DNA of 64,000 bases from NCBI GenBank assembly GCA_964428975.1, contig CAYSAI010000002.1, forward strand, positions 82,292-146,291. Direction: 5' to 3'. Numbering within the stretch: position 1 is the first letter of the stretch; every line of letters starts with the position of its first letter. The DNA is from JAGOUA01 sp964428975 (lineage in GTDB: Bacteria; Patescibacteriota; Patescibacteriia; 2-12-FULL-60-25). The notes below the pieces were generated by a model that did no database searches, was not told the origin of the DNA, and worked only from the letters and a program-made list of their open reading frames with translations. This document shows positions 32,780 to 40,732 of the stretch, piece by piece. The position numbers were made by a program, and so were the translations under genes.

Positions 32780-34711
32780 ATGCCTATTGTGTATGACCAT
32801 GATCACGAACGGGAAATCACCCTCTTTGGCGAGGTGAATTTTCGCAATACAGGACGACGTTTTGGTATTCGAACGGATGATCGCCGGCGTCATGTGTACA
32901 TCATTGGAAAAACGGGTATGGGAAAAACAAGTATAATGGAAAACATGATCCTGCCTGATATTTATGCAGGACACGGATGCTGTTATATCGATCCGCACGG
33001 TGACACGGCAGAAAAGCTGATTGATTTTATTCCCCCGAATCGTATCAATGACGTGGTGTATTTTAATCCATCGGATACAGCTTTTCCGCTTGGTCTCAAT
33101 ATTCTCGAAGCGCCTGCCGATCCTGACGCAAAACATCTTGTTCGTGATGGGCTTTTGAGCGTTTTCAAAAAAGTATGGCCTGATGTATGGAGTGCGCGTA
33201 TGGAGTTTATTTTGCAAAACTCCGTATCGGCGCTTTTGGACTACCCAGGGTCTACGCTCATGGGTATTGATCGTTTGCTTGCAGATAAAGAGTTTCGCGA
33301 GAAAGTGGTAGAAAAAATCCAAGATCCTGTCGTGAAAATGTTTTGGGTCACGCAATTTGCGTCATGGTCAGAAAAATATGCGACAGAGGCGATCGCGCCT
33401 GTACAAAATAAGGTCGGACAATTTCTTTCGACGGCGCTTATTCGCAATATTGTGGCGCAAGTGCATTCGACGATCGATATTCGGCAGATCATGGACGAAG
33501 GGAAAATTCTCATCGCGAACCTCTCGAAAGGACGTGTGGGTGAAGATGGTATGCGCTTGTTAGGAGGAATGCTTGTGACAAAAATTCAGCTTGCCGCACA
33601 AGAACGGCAAAACATTCTCGAAGAAAATCGTCGCGATTTCTATCTGTATGTTGACGAGTTTCAAAACTTTGCGAATGAATCGTTCGCAACTATTCTTTCT
33701 GAAGCGCGTAAGTATCGGTTGAATTTGATCGTTGCGCATCAATACATGGCACAACTTGAGGAAGAGGTACAAGAAGCGGTGCTTGGAAACGTGGGCACGA
33801 TGATTGTGATGCGCGTGGGGCCAAGCGACGCCGAACTCCTTGAAACGGAATTTGCTCCAACATTCACACCAGAAGATTTGGTGGGTCTCGCGAAATTTCA
33901 GATGTATCTCAAGCTTATGGTGGATGGGGTGTCTACGCAGCCTTTCTCCGCGAACACCTTTCCTCCGATTGCGAAACGTACACATAGTGCGGCGAGTGTC
34001 GTGCAAGCGAGTCGCGAACGCTACGCAGAACCACGCGCCTCTATTGAGCAAAAAATTCTCAAGTGGGCGGGGATGGAACTTGTCTATGCGACAAAAAATG
34101 GAGAAACGATGCTTGCACCACTTGGAACGACCGCTGCTGCAGAAGCGACGAGCTCGGAGAATCAAGAGACTGTTTCGAAGCGCGAATATCCGCCACTTCT
34201 CACAGAAGAAGAGCGTGAAGAGCAAGAAGAACCGCTCGTTTCTACACCTACGCTGGTGATGAAGCCTGAGCGCATGGCAGCGATTGAAGAAGCTCGTAAG
34301 GTGGCTCGTTCAGCAGAAAAAATGCGTAAAAAACCGGCCTTTAAACACACCTGCCAACGCTGTGGAAAGGATTTTGAGCTTGCCCTCCAGTTGGATCTTT
34401 CAAAGCCTATCTACGATCCGGAGTGTCGCGAGATCATCAAGCAAGAGCGTGAGAAGCGAGCATCAGCCCCGCAACCGCGTCGACCCATGGAACGGCCTAC
34501 TCCTCCGAGAAGTGAAAGCGCAAAAGCTGTGTTCAAAACCCCAGCTCCTACGAACGTTCCTTCTCAAACACGAACACCTGCTGGGCAGCCATCGCCTAAT
34601 CGGCTCACGATTCCTGCGAGAGTGCTACCTGCGTCAGAGCCGTCTGATCTTTCGTTTGATACACCGAGCGTCTCGAAGCCGGTACAACCGGGAGAGATTA
34701 TCACGTTTTAG
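32780..34711 (+). CDS. VirD4/TraG-like ATPase of the HerA-FtsK superfamily with a C-terminal zinc-ribbon-like motif
   Basis: The 643-residue product has Walker A GKTGMGKTS (about 43-51), the DPHGDTAEKLIDF block, Walker B YLYVDEFQNF and the sensor stretch LNLIVAHQYMAQLEE. This is the order seen in type IV secretion coupling proteins and DUF87/TraG ATPases. No N-terminal membrane segment is present, so the preceding membrane protein may anchor it. Residues about 520-545 contain TCQRCGKDFELALQ...YDPEC, a zinc-ribbon-like motif, and the C-terminal 100 residues are Pro/Ser/Thr-rich and probably disordered. It could drive DNA or protein transport at the envelope. No VirB4, VirB6 or pilin gene is present in the window. 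Confidence 0.88.
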   Translation: MPIVYDHDHEREITLFGEVNFRNTGRRFGIRTDDRRRHVYIIGKTGMGKTSIMENMILPDIYAGHGCCYIDPHGDTAEKLIDFIPPNRINDVVYFNPSDTAFPLGLNILEAPADPDAKHLVRDGLLSVFKKVWPDVWSARMEFILQNSVSALLDYPGSTLMGIDRLLADKEFREKVVEKIQDPVVKMFWVTQFASWSEKYATEAIAPVQNKVGQFLSTALIRNIVAQVHSTIDIRQIMDEGKILIANLSKGRVGEDGMRLLGGMLVTKIQLAAQERQNILEENRRDFYLYVDEFQNFANESFATILSEARKYRLNLIVAHQYMAQLEEEVQEAVLGNVGTMIVMRVGPSDAELLETEFAPTFTPEDLVGLAKFQMYLKLMVDGVSTQPFSANTFPPIAKRTHSAASVVQASRERYAEPRASIEQKILKWAGMELVYATKNGETMLAPLGTTAAAEATSSENQETVSKREYPPLLTEEEREEQEEPLVSTPTLVMKPERMAAIEEARKVARSAEKMRKKPAFKHTCQRCGKDFELALQLDLSKPIYDPECREIIKQEREKRASAPQPRRPMERPTPPRSESAKAVFKTPAPTNVPSQTRTPAGQPSPNRLTIPARVLPASEPSDLSFDTPSVSKPVQPGEIITF

Positions 34712-34712
34712 T

Positions 34713-35303
34713 ATGCGTGTTCTTCTTGTTTTCTTGTGTGTAGGTTTTTTCGTGAGTGTGCCGTTTCGCGCATCTGCGGCGATACTTGATCAAGATAAGG
34801 ACGGGCTTTCTGATGCGCTTGAACAGGCGTTTGGATCAGATAGCACAAAGCAAGATACAGATGGAGACGGCTTTACGGACGGAAACGAGGTACGTGACGG
34901 CTTTTCGCCCGTGATTGCGTATGGAGAAAAGCTCGCAAAACGTATTTTGGTTGATCTTTCCGAGCAAAAACTTTCGCAAGAGCTGGGAGGTGTTGTGATT
35001 GCGACGCACAAAGTTTCGACAGGAAAAGCTTCAACCCCAACGCCTGTGGGCACATTTTCGGTGAAAAATAAACATCCGCGCGCGTGGTCGAGAAGCGCGA
35101 AGCTCTGGATGCCGTATTGGATGGCGTTTACCTGGAGAGGACATGGACTCCACGAGCTTCCTGAATGGCCTGGAGGAAAAAAAGAAGGCGCAGCACATTT
35201 GGGCATACCCGTGAGCCATGGATGCATTCGTTTGGGTATAGGCGCGGCAAAAACGCTCTACGAATGGAGTTCTGTCGGCACGCCCGTGGTGGTGGTGAGA
35301 TAA
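34713..35303 (+). CDS. Secreted L,D-transpeptidase (YkuD family) with TSP3-like Ca-binding repeats
   Basis: Makes 3-3 peptidoglycan cross-links or attaches proteins to peptidoglycan. The 196-residue product has a signal peptide (residues 1-22, cleavage near ASA), then two acidic Ca-binding loops (DQDKDGLSDALE and DTDGDGFTDGNE). The YkuD domain follows (RILVDLSEQKLS ... STGKASTPTPVGTFSV ... GHGLHELPEW). The catalytic motif SHGCIRL has its nucleophile at Cys171 and His169 and Arg173 conserved. The frame extends upstream inside the previous gene, but the ATG at 34713, one base after the ATPase stop, gives the signal peptide. It sits next to a D,D-carboxypeptidase gene 7 bases downstream. Confidence 0.95.
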   Translation: MRVLLVFLCVGFFVSVPFRASAAILDQDKDGLSDALEQAFGSDSTKQDTDGDGFTDGNEVRDGFSPVIAYGEKLAKRILVDLSEQKLSQELGGVVIATHKVSTGKASTPTPVGTFSVKNKHPRAWSRSAKLWMPYWMAFTWRGHGLHELPEWPGGKKEGAAHLGIPVSHGCIRLGIGAAKTLYEWSSVGTPVVVVR

Positions 35304-35310
35304 GAGCCGT

Positions 35311-36210
35311 ATGCTTTCTCACCTTTTGTTGCAAAAAACCTATGGGAGAAGCGTTGTTCTAGGCTGTATTTTGAGTGCCTTTCTTTTTTTGCCTACGTCT
35401 ACTTCTGCACAAACACCCGTTTTTGATCCAACGGCCTACGGTCTTGCCGCGGCGTATGTGATGGATCCATCTACGCAAAAAGAGCTGTATGCTTGGAACG
35501 AGAATACCGTGTGGCCCGTCGCGAGCCTCACGAAACTTGTATCCGCGTTCGTGTGGCAGGGGTATGACGTGCCATGGAAAGCCACAATGACCCTCCGCGC
35601 GCAAGATGAAGTTGGTGGTGGAAGACTTCGCGTTCCTGTAGGAACGAAAGTCTCTTTTGAAGATTTATGGTACGCCAGCATCACGGCAAGTGCGAATAAT
35701 GCGGCGATGGCGATTGCGCGTGGTCTTGGCGTGTCATCAAAAACGTTCATTGGACTCATGAATAAAAAAGCGCTTGCGCTGAAAACAACGCACACAACAT
35801 TCGTCGATCCATCCGGCATGAATCCGAAAAACGTCTCAACTGCTCGTGAGATGGCGATCATTTCTCGTGCGGCGTTTCGGTTTCGTCCTCTGCAAAAAGC
35901 GGCGAGTACGGCAAGCTATGGAGTACGCGTACTTGCACCAAAACCGCATACACGTCCCATAAAAACGACAAATCTCTTGCTTTCAGAAGATCCGGACGTA
36001 TGGGTAATCGCAGGAAAAACGGGCTATCTTGAAGAATCTGAGCATAATTTCGTCGGATGGATGCGTCCAATAGGCATTGACGGAAAGCCTGAAAACGGCA
36101 AGGATGTGCTCGTTGTGGTGTTTGGAGCTGATACAAAAGAACAGATGTTCGCTTCGGCGAAACACCTCGCACAAAATGTCTGGACTGGGTTCCCGCCTTC
36201 GCGGGAATGA
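35311..36210 (+). CDS. D-alanyl-D-alanine carboxypeptidase, PBP5-like, with a repeat-derived C-terminus
   Basis: Trims the terminal D-Ala of peptidoglycan stem peptides. The 299-residue product has a signal peptide (cleavage near SAQT, residue 34) and the serine-peptidase S11 motifs: S72-L-T-K75, S127-A-N129 and K236-T-G238. Substrate-side blocks such as TTFVDPSGMNPKN are present. The usual C-terminal PBP5 beta domain and amphipathic anchor are missing. The last residues (TGFPPSRE) and the stop codon are encoded by a REP-type palindrome (36188-36212), so the original C-terminus may have been altered by its insertion. It overlaps rlmN by 4 bases. Confidence 0.92.
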   Translation: MLSHLLLQKTYGRSVVLGCILSAFLFLPTSTSAQTPVFDPTAYGLAAAYVMDPSTQKELYAWNENTVWPVASLTKLVSAFVWQGYDVPWKATMTLRAQDEVGGGRLRVPVGTKVSFEDLWYASITASANNAAMAIARGLGVSSKTFIGLMNKKALALKTTHTTFVDPSGMNPKNVSTAREMAIISRAAFRFRPLQKAASTASYGVRVLAPKPHTRPIKTTNLLLSEDPDVWVIAGKTGYLEESEHNFVGWMRPIGIDGKPENGKDVLVVVFGADTKEQMFASAKHLAQNVWTGFPPSRE

Positions 36211-36212
36211 CG
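36188..36212. repeat. REP-type palindrome (family B) spanning a stop/start junction
   Basis: TTCCCGC (36190-36196), loop CTTC, GCGGGAA (36201-36207), then TGACGG. This GATTCCCGCCTTCGCGGGAA-type unit is related to the copies in the MITE-like element (8019-8042, 8082-8106). It contains the stop of the carboxypeptidase gene and the ATG of rlmN. Confidence 0.8.
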
Positions 36213-37289
36213 GATATGCAATTTCTCGCCCTTGAACAGCTTCTTCGTGATCGAAAGGAGCCCTCGTTCCGCCTCGCGCAAGTGAAGCGGGCGTTTTTCG
36301 TAGATCATGTGCGTTCGTGGGATGCACTTTCCACGTTTTCAAAACCGCTTCGTGAGGCGTGCACAAACGCCATTCCGTGGGATGCGCTCACGCTCGTTCG
36401 TGAGCAAGAGGCAGATAACGGCGAAACGATCAAAGCGCTTCTCGCGTGCGAAGATGGAAAGAAGATCGAGGCAGTGCTTATGCGTCATCAGGATGAGCGC
36501 AACACGGCGTGCCTTTCCTCGCAGGTAGGATGTGCGATGGGCTGTACGTTTTGCGCGACCGGTACGATGGGCTGGATTCGCCATCTGACACGCGATGAGA
36601 TCGTGGAACAAGCGTTGTTTTATGCGAGACGTCTTCGCGAACAGGGAGATCGCGTCACGAACATTGTGTTTATGGGAATGGGCGAGCCGTTTCATAATTA
36701 TGATGAGGTCATGGGAGCAGTACGGCTACTCAACGATCCGCAGGGGATGAATATCGGCGCGAGGCACATCAGTATTTCTACGTGTGGCGTGGTTCCAGGT
36801 ATTCTGCGTTTTGCGGATGAGGGCTTGCAGGTGAATCTCGCGATCTCGCTTCACTCCGCGATTGATGAGGTGCGTTCGAAGATGATGCCGGTCAATCGCG
36901 CGTTTCCGCTTGCGAAACTTATGGATGCTGTGCGCATCTATATGGAAAAAACAAATCGTAAGGTGATGTTTGAATATCTTCTTCTTTCGGGGATCAATGA
37001 TCGTCCAGAAGATGCGCGCGCGCTGAAAAAGCTTTTTGGCGATAACGTACGTTTGGTGCATGTCAACCTCATTAAATATCACAATACGCAAGTATTTGAA
37101 GGAACATCAAAAGACCGTCGCGTGGCTTTTTTGGATGAGCTGCACGAGCTAGGAATTCCTGCGACGCATCGCATCACGTTTGGCGAGGATATAGATGCGG
37201 CTTGCGGACAACTCGCGGTGAAAGAGGCGCAGGGCGCGACATTGCAAGGGCAAGAGGCGATTCGAGCGAATCAAACATCTCTCGTATGA
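36207..37289 (+). CDS. rlmN: Dual-specificity 23S rRNA A2503 / tRNA A37 methyltransferase RlmN (radical SAM)
   Basis: Methylates C2 of adenosine in 23S rRNA and in some tRNAs by a radical mechanism. The 360-residue product has the [4Fe-4S] motif CAMGCTFC (about 108-115) in SQVGCAMGCTFCATGTMG, NIVFMGMGEP and HISISTCG. The late DIDAACGQL block carries the second catalytic Cys (about 333). The annotated ATG (36207) is part of the REP palindrome and overlaps the previous stop; a second ATG at 36216 (MQFLALEQLL) may be the ancestral start and gives an equally good N-terminus. It overlaps mnmA by ATGA. Confidence 0.96.
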   Translation: MTDMQFLALEQLLRDRKEPSFRLAQVKRAFFVDHVRSWDALSTFSKPLREACTNAIPWDALTLVREQEADNGETIKALLACEDGKKIEAVLMRHQDERNTACLSSQVGCAMGCTFCATGTMGWIRHLTRDEIVEQALFYARRLREQGDRVTNIVFMGMGEPFHNYDEVMGAVRLLNDPQGMNIGARHISISTCGVVPGILRFADEGLQVNLAISLHSAIDEVRSKMMPVNRAFPLAKLMDAVRIYMEKTNRKVMFEYLLLSGINDRPEDARALKKLFGDNVRLVHVNLIKYHNTQVFEGTSKDRRVAFLDELHELGIPATHRITFGEDIDAACGQLAVKEAQGATLQGQEAIRANQTSLV

Positions 37290-38350
37290 AAATCCTTGTC
37301 GGTATGTCTGGTGGGGTAGATTCGAGTGTTTCTGCCGCGCTTCTTGTTCAGGCTGGGCATGAGGTAGTTGGCGGGTTTATCAAGAATTGGTCAGATACAA
37401 AAGACCTGTGGACGGGCGAATGTGCGTGGCGTGGTGAGCGTCGTGATGCGCTTCGTGTGGCCGCAAAGCTCGGTATCTCACTTCTCACGTTCGATTTTGA
37501 AGAGCGGTATCGCGCGCGCGTCCTTGATCAGATGTTTGCGGAGTATGAGGCGGGACGTACGCCGAATCCGGATATTCTCTGCAATCAAGAAATCAAGTTT
37601 GGATTATTTTATGAAGAAGCGCGTCGTTTGGGGTTTGAGGCGGTTGCTACGGGGCATTACGCGCAGGTGCTTCACGACGAAAGCGGCGCGCATTTAGTAA
37701 AAGGTGTAGATGCTTCGAAAGATCAAAGCTACTTTTTGCAACGTATGCCGAGAGAGGCGCTCGCTCATGCGCTTTTTCCGATTGGACATCTTCTGAAAAC
37801 GGAAGTGCGTACGCTGGCGGAAGCGTTCGAGCTTCCCGTCGCGCAGAAGCCGGATAGTCAGGGGATCTGTTTTGTGGGAAAACTTGATATGCACGAATTT
37901 TTGCGTAAGCGTATTCCTTCGCGACCTGGACCGATTCTTGATGAGGATGAACGTCTCCTTGGAACGCATGATGGATTGGACGCGTACACGATCGGTCAGC
38001 GGCACGGTTTTCGTGTTTCAGCAGAAGGAAAAACGTGGTATGTCGCGAAGAAAGTTCCTGCGCAAAACGCTCTGTATATTGTTTCAAGAAAAGAACATCC
38101 GTGGCTTGTACCGAACCGTATTTTTATGAAAGATATACACTGGTTGAACGAACGCTATGAAGCGCAAGAACGATTTGAAGCAGATATGGTCGTGCGCTAT
38201 CATCAAGCGCCTGTTCCTGCATTCATCGAACGTCTGTCAGACGGAACGTATCGTTTGACGCCAAAAACCCCCGTGTGGGCGCCTGCCGCAGGGCAATCCG
38301 TCGCGCTCTATCAAGGAAGTGAGTGTCTTGGAGGCGGTGTGTTGCTTTAG
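37286..38350 (+). CDS. mnmA: tRNA-specific 2-thiouridylase MnmA
   Basis: Adds sulfur to U34 of Lys, Glu and Gln tRNAs. The 354-residue product starts MKILVGMSGGVDSSVSAALL with the PP-loop SGGVDSS. It has the two catalytic Cys (PDILCNQEIKF, about Cys98, and SQGICFVG, about Cys194), the GHYAQ segment and the C-terminal barrel (YTIGQRHGF). The frame is open from 37202, but the ATG at 37286 gives the family N-terminus and overlaps the rlmN stop by 4 bases. Both neighbours are RNA-modifying enzymes and probably co-transcribed. Confidence 0.97.
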   Translation: MKILVGMSGGVDSSVSAALLVQAGHEVVGGFIKNWSDTKDLWTGECAWRGERRDALRVAAKLGISLLTFDFEERYRARVLDQMFAEYEAGRTPNPDILCNQEIKFGLFYEEARRLGFEAVATGHYAQVLHDESGAHLVKGVDASKDQSYFLQRMPREALAHALFPIGHLLKTEVRTLAEAFELPVAQKPDSQGICFVGKLDMHEFLRKRIPSRPGPILDEDERLLGTHDGLDAYTIGQRHGFRVSAEGKTWYVAKKVPAQNALYIVSRKEHPWLVPNRIFMKDIHWLNERYEAQERFEADMVVRYHQAPVPAFIERLSDGTYRLTPKTPVWAPAAGQSVALYQGSECLGGGVLL

Positions 38351-38373
38351 AGAATGTCTCTATCGGGGCGTGC

Positions 38374-38402
38374 TTGCATCCTCGTGTCTTGTAGAGGATA
38401 CT
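38374..38402 (+). promoter_or_regulatory. Putative promoter of the 38419 gene
   Basis: TTGCAT (38374-38379), a 17-base spacer and GATACT (38397-38402). An AGAGGAAAG stretch (38403-38411) about 8 bases before the ATG could serve as a ribosome binding site. Confidence 0.5.
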
Positions 38403-38418
38403 AGAGGAAAGTTTTCTT

Positions 38419-39309
38419 ATGTCCTTTGACGGTTTTTTATCTAAACAACCCACTCAAGAATCTAAGCCTGCGGTGGCTCAAGACCAGCTTTCAGTTTCGC
38501 AGCAAGAACTTGCGGGGTCACAACGTCGTGAGGCGGATGCGCTTGTAGAGCTCAAGCAGGCGGAAGAAGCGCGCGATGCCTTTTTTATTGGTGCTATCGG
38601 TGGGGCACGGCTCAATAATGATCAAAAACTCCTCTTACAGCAATTACAGAGTGATTTTCGATTGAATCGTTTGCAAGAAGTGGTGCATACGGATGAGGCG
38701 AGTGGCGCTTCGTACACGTTTGAGAACTATTTTTCTCATGATGCGCAAGGGCAAGATGCAAGCGATGTGCTTGTCGTCGCGAAGAGACTTATTCGTGAGT
38801 GGGAAGACGCACAATCAACACGCAAGATGGCTGCACGACTCGTGGAGAGTGGAATTAAGAACGCACCGAACGGCGAGATGCCTGTCAATATCACAGAAAC
38901 GGCGCGCTACACACTTCCAAAGCTCGAAGGTATGGCACTTCCAGAAATCAAAGGCACGGAAGGAATGAAGGTGCTTGAGCGAACTTTTGTGAGCGAATTT
39001 TCGAAACATGAAGCAGGGGCGACAGCGCACATGCAAAATGTGGAAGAATTTATGAAAACGCCGTTTACTCTCCCGCCTTTACCGGGAGAAGCGGGGTATG
39101 ATCGTATGATGGACGGTTCAGCTGGTCGCAAAAGCGAAGACGCGCTTCCTGCGGTGGAACCTGCGCCCGCACCTCCTGTTGAAGCGATGCCAGATCCTGC
39201 CGCCTATGCTTCTCCAGAAGCACGAACGGTCGTGATGCCCGCTGTTCAACAACCAAAACAAAACTTCGCATCGCGCGCAAAAGCCGCGTTTTCACGATGG
39301 TTTAGTTAA
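38419..39309 (+). CDS. Hypothetical protein with coiled-coil N-terminus and Pro-rich tail
   Basis: I recognise no family. The 296-residue product is soluble, with no signal peptide or membrane segment. Residues about 25-60 form a Gln/Glu/Arg-rich helix likely to be a coiled coil. Residues about 60-140 look helical and carry an acidic, aromatic stretch (SGASYTFENYFSHDAQGQ). Residues 230-275 are Pro/Ala/Glu-rich and probably disordered, followed by a basic, Trp-ending tail (FASRAKAAFSRWFS) that might bind a membrane or nucleic acid. It is one of the few genes here with a likely Shine-Dalgarno and its own promoter. It converges on the next gene with an 18-base overlap. Confidence 0.7.
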   Translation: MSFDGFLSKQPTQESKPAVAQDQLSVSQQELAGSQRREADALVELKQAEEARDAFFIGAIGGARLNNDQKLLLQQLQSDFRLNRLQEVVHTDEASGASYTFENYFSHDAQGQDASDVLVVAKRLIREWEDAQSTRKMAARLVESGIKNAPNGEMPVNITETARYTLPKLEGMALPEIKGTEGMKVLERTFVSEFSKHEAGATAHMQNVEEFMKTPFTLPPLPGEAGYDRMMDGSAGRKSEDALPAVEPAPAPPVEAMPDPAAYASPEARTVVMPAVQQPKQNFASRAKAAFSRWFS

Positions 39310-40059
39310 GGAAAGAGCTAAAAACAAGGGAATTTCTCGTCTCGCGATATTTTCCGCTCGTGCGCGCGGGCCTGAATCGCTTTCGGCGGAAGAGGTCCAT
39401 TCTTCCATCGCGGTCATCACGAAGCCGGCGTCTGATGCTATGTGCATGATCATCGACAGCGGCCAATGAAACGAGGGCGTGCTCGCAGACGTTGTTTTTC
39501 CTGGATGAGCGATAATAGGTGCCTCATACGGCGTAAGATAGCGATCAATGCGCCGATATTGGATGTGGCGCGCTTCATCCCATCCCCACGAACTTTGTTT
39601 TGGTTGTCGAAAAAATGGATGATTTATGACCAGCACAAGCGGAGCGTTTGGCAGAAGAAGGGGAGCGACGGCCTGAAACACGCGTTCCGGTTGATCGATG
39701 TTTTGTAGAGCAAGAATACAGGAAGCGGATCCGTAGAGCGTATTTGGCGTTCGTGCGAGCGTTCGCGCATCATCAAGAAAAAATCGCGCATGAGGAAGAC
39801 GTTTGTGTGTCGCTTGTTCGATGAGTGTGCGCGAAGCATCTATTCCCACGAACGTTCGTTTTGGAAAGCGTTTTATGAAGGCCTGCGCGAACGACCCTTC
39901 GCCACACGCGATATCAAGATGAGGCTCGTTCGATGCGCGCGAGGCAAGAAGATCAAGCGTACGCGGAATAATCACCTCGCGTTGCAAAAAATCATCGCCT
40001 GCAAGGTGTTTCGTGTACCATGGCGCGACCCGTTCCCAGCTTGTAGACGAAGAAGACAT
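39292..40059 (-). CDS. Class I SAM-dependent methyltransferase
   Basis: The 255-residue product has SAM motif I HLDIACGEGSFAQAF (about 47-61), motif II around VGIDASRTLIEQA, and LDDARTL and ASCILALQNIDQPERVF as motifs III and IV. It is a Methyltransf_11/25-type protein. A C-terminal part with YRRIDRYLTPYEAP and GFVMTAMEEW resembles small-molecule or quinone/UbiE-like methyltransferases. The substrate cannot be told from sequence. It is on the minus strand; the start at 40059 has a possible promoter TTGCGG-18-TAGGAT ending 6 bases upstream, divergent from the 40119 gene. Confidence 0.85.
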   Translation of the reverse strand: MSSSSTSWERVAPWYTKHLAGDDFLQREVIIPRTLDLLASRASNEPHLDIACGEGSFAQAFIKRFPKRTFVGIDASRTLIEQATHKRLPHARFFLDDARTLARTPNTLYGSASCILALQNIDQPERVFQAVAPLLLPNAPLVLVINHPFFRQPKQSSWGWDEARHIQYRRIDRYLTPYEAPIIAHPGKTTSASTPSFHWPLSMIMHIASDAGFVMTAMEEWTSSAESDSGPRARAENIARREIPLFLALSLTKPS

Positions 40060-40118
40060 GGCCGTATCCTACGTCAAAACACCTTTTATCCGCAATTGTG
40101 GTATGATGGAAACGTCCT
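40060..40118. promoter_or_regulatory. Divergent intergenic region with putative promoters on both strands
   Basis: On the plus strand TATGAT (40102-40107) lies 11 bases before the ATG at 40119, with no clear -35. On the minus strand a TTGCGG-18-TAGGAT pair ends 6 bases before the ATG at 40059. Both would give leaderless or nearly leaderless transcripts. Confidence 0.35.
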
Positions 40119-40364
40119 ATGTTTTTACGTATTTTGATCGGAGCAGGGGTAGTGGGGCTTGGGCTTATTCTCGTTTTAAAGACGGAATGGATTCTTGATT
40201 TCTTCGGCTACATTGATTGGGCGGAGAAAAATGTCGGTGGTTCGCGCAATTTCTATAAGGTGCTCGGTTCGTTTGTGGTGATTATTGGGTTTATCGTCAT
40301 CACGAATCTCTGGGTGCCTCTTCTTGAGAATACGCTCGGTGCGGTGTTTTCTCCAAAACGGTAG
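40119..40364 (+). CDS. Small membrane protein, two predicted spans
   Basis: An 81-residue protein with membrane segments at about 3-20 (LRILIGAGVVGLGLILVL) and 49-68 (LGSFVVIIGFIVITNLWV). A short charged loop contains DWAEKNVGGSRNFYK and the C-terminus is basic (SPKR). Small proteins of this layout occur in Patescibacteria, but I know no function. It lies 4 bases before yraN and is probably co-transcribed with it. Confidence 0.65.
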   Translation: MFLRILIGAGVVGLGLILVLKTEWILDFFGYIDWAEKNVGGSRNFYKVLGSFVVIIGFIVITNLWVPLLENTLGAVFSPKR

Positions 40365-40368
40365 AGAC

Positions 40369-40728
40369 ATGAAAACTGCTCGCCAAGTGCTTGGCGCTCG
40401 TGCAGAACACGGGGCAAGAGCGTTTTTCCTTGCGAGAGGTTTTCTGCTTCGTGAGCAAAACTGGCGATGTTGTTTTGGGGAGATCGATCTTCTTATGGAG
40501 AAGGTAGGGCGTTTACATATTATCGAAGTGAAAGCGCGCGCTTCTTCTCTTCAAGATCCGCACGAAGCGATTTCTGACGCAAAACGCGCACGTCTTGAAC
40601 GTACGTTTGAGATGTGGTGCACAAAACACGAGTGCGATGCCGCAAAAACAGACCATCAGTACGACGCATTCTTATGGACACGCACGCGCGAGGGGAAGTG
40701 GGAATCGAGCTGGGTAGAAGGGATATAA
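40369..40728 (+). CDS. yraN: UPF0102 family protein YraN (predicted endonuclease-like)
   Basis: The 119-residue product has the UPF0102 signature: GARAEHGARAFFLARGF, then the restriction-endonuclease-like core CCFGEIDLLMEKVGRLHIIEVKAR, with acidic residues in GEID and E-V-K. The fold suggests a Holliday-junction resolvase-like nuclease, but the cellular role is not established. Length is normal. The ATG at 40369 follows the small membrane protein stop by 4 bases. The C-terminal part (HQYDAFLWTRTREGKWESSW) is typical. Confidence 0.9.
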   Translation: MKTARQVLGARAEHGARAFFLARGFLLREQNWRCCFGEIDLLMEKVGRLHIIEVKARASSLQDPHEAISDAKRARLERTFEMWCTKHECDAAKTDHQYDAFLWTRTREGKWESSWVEGI

Positions 40729-40732
40729 TTCT

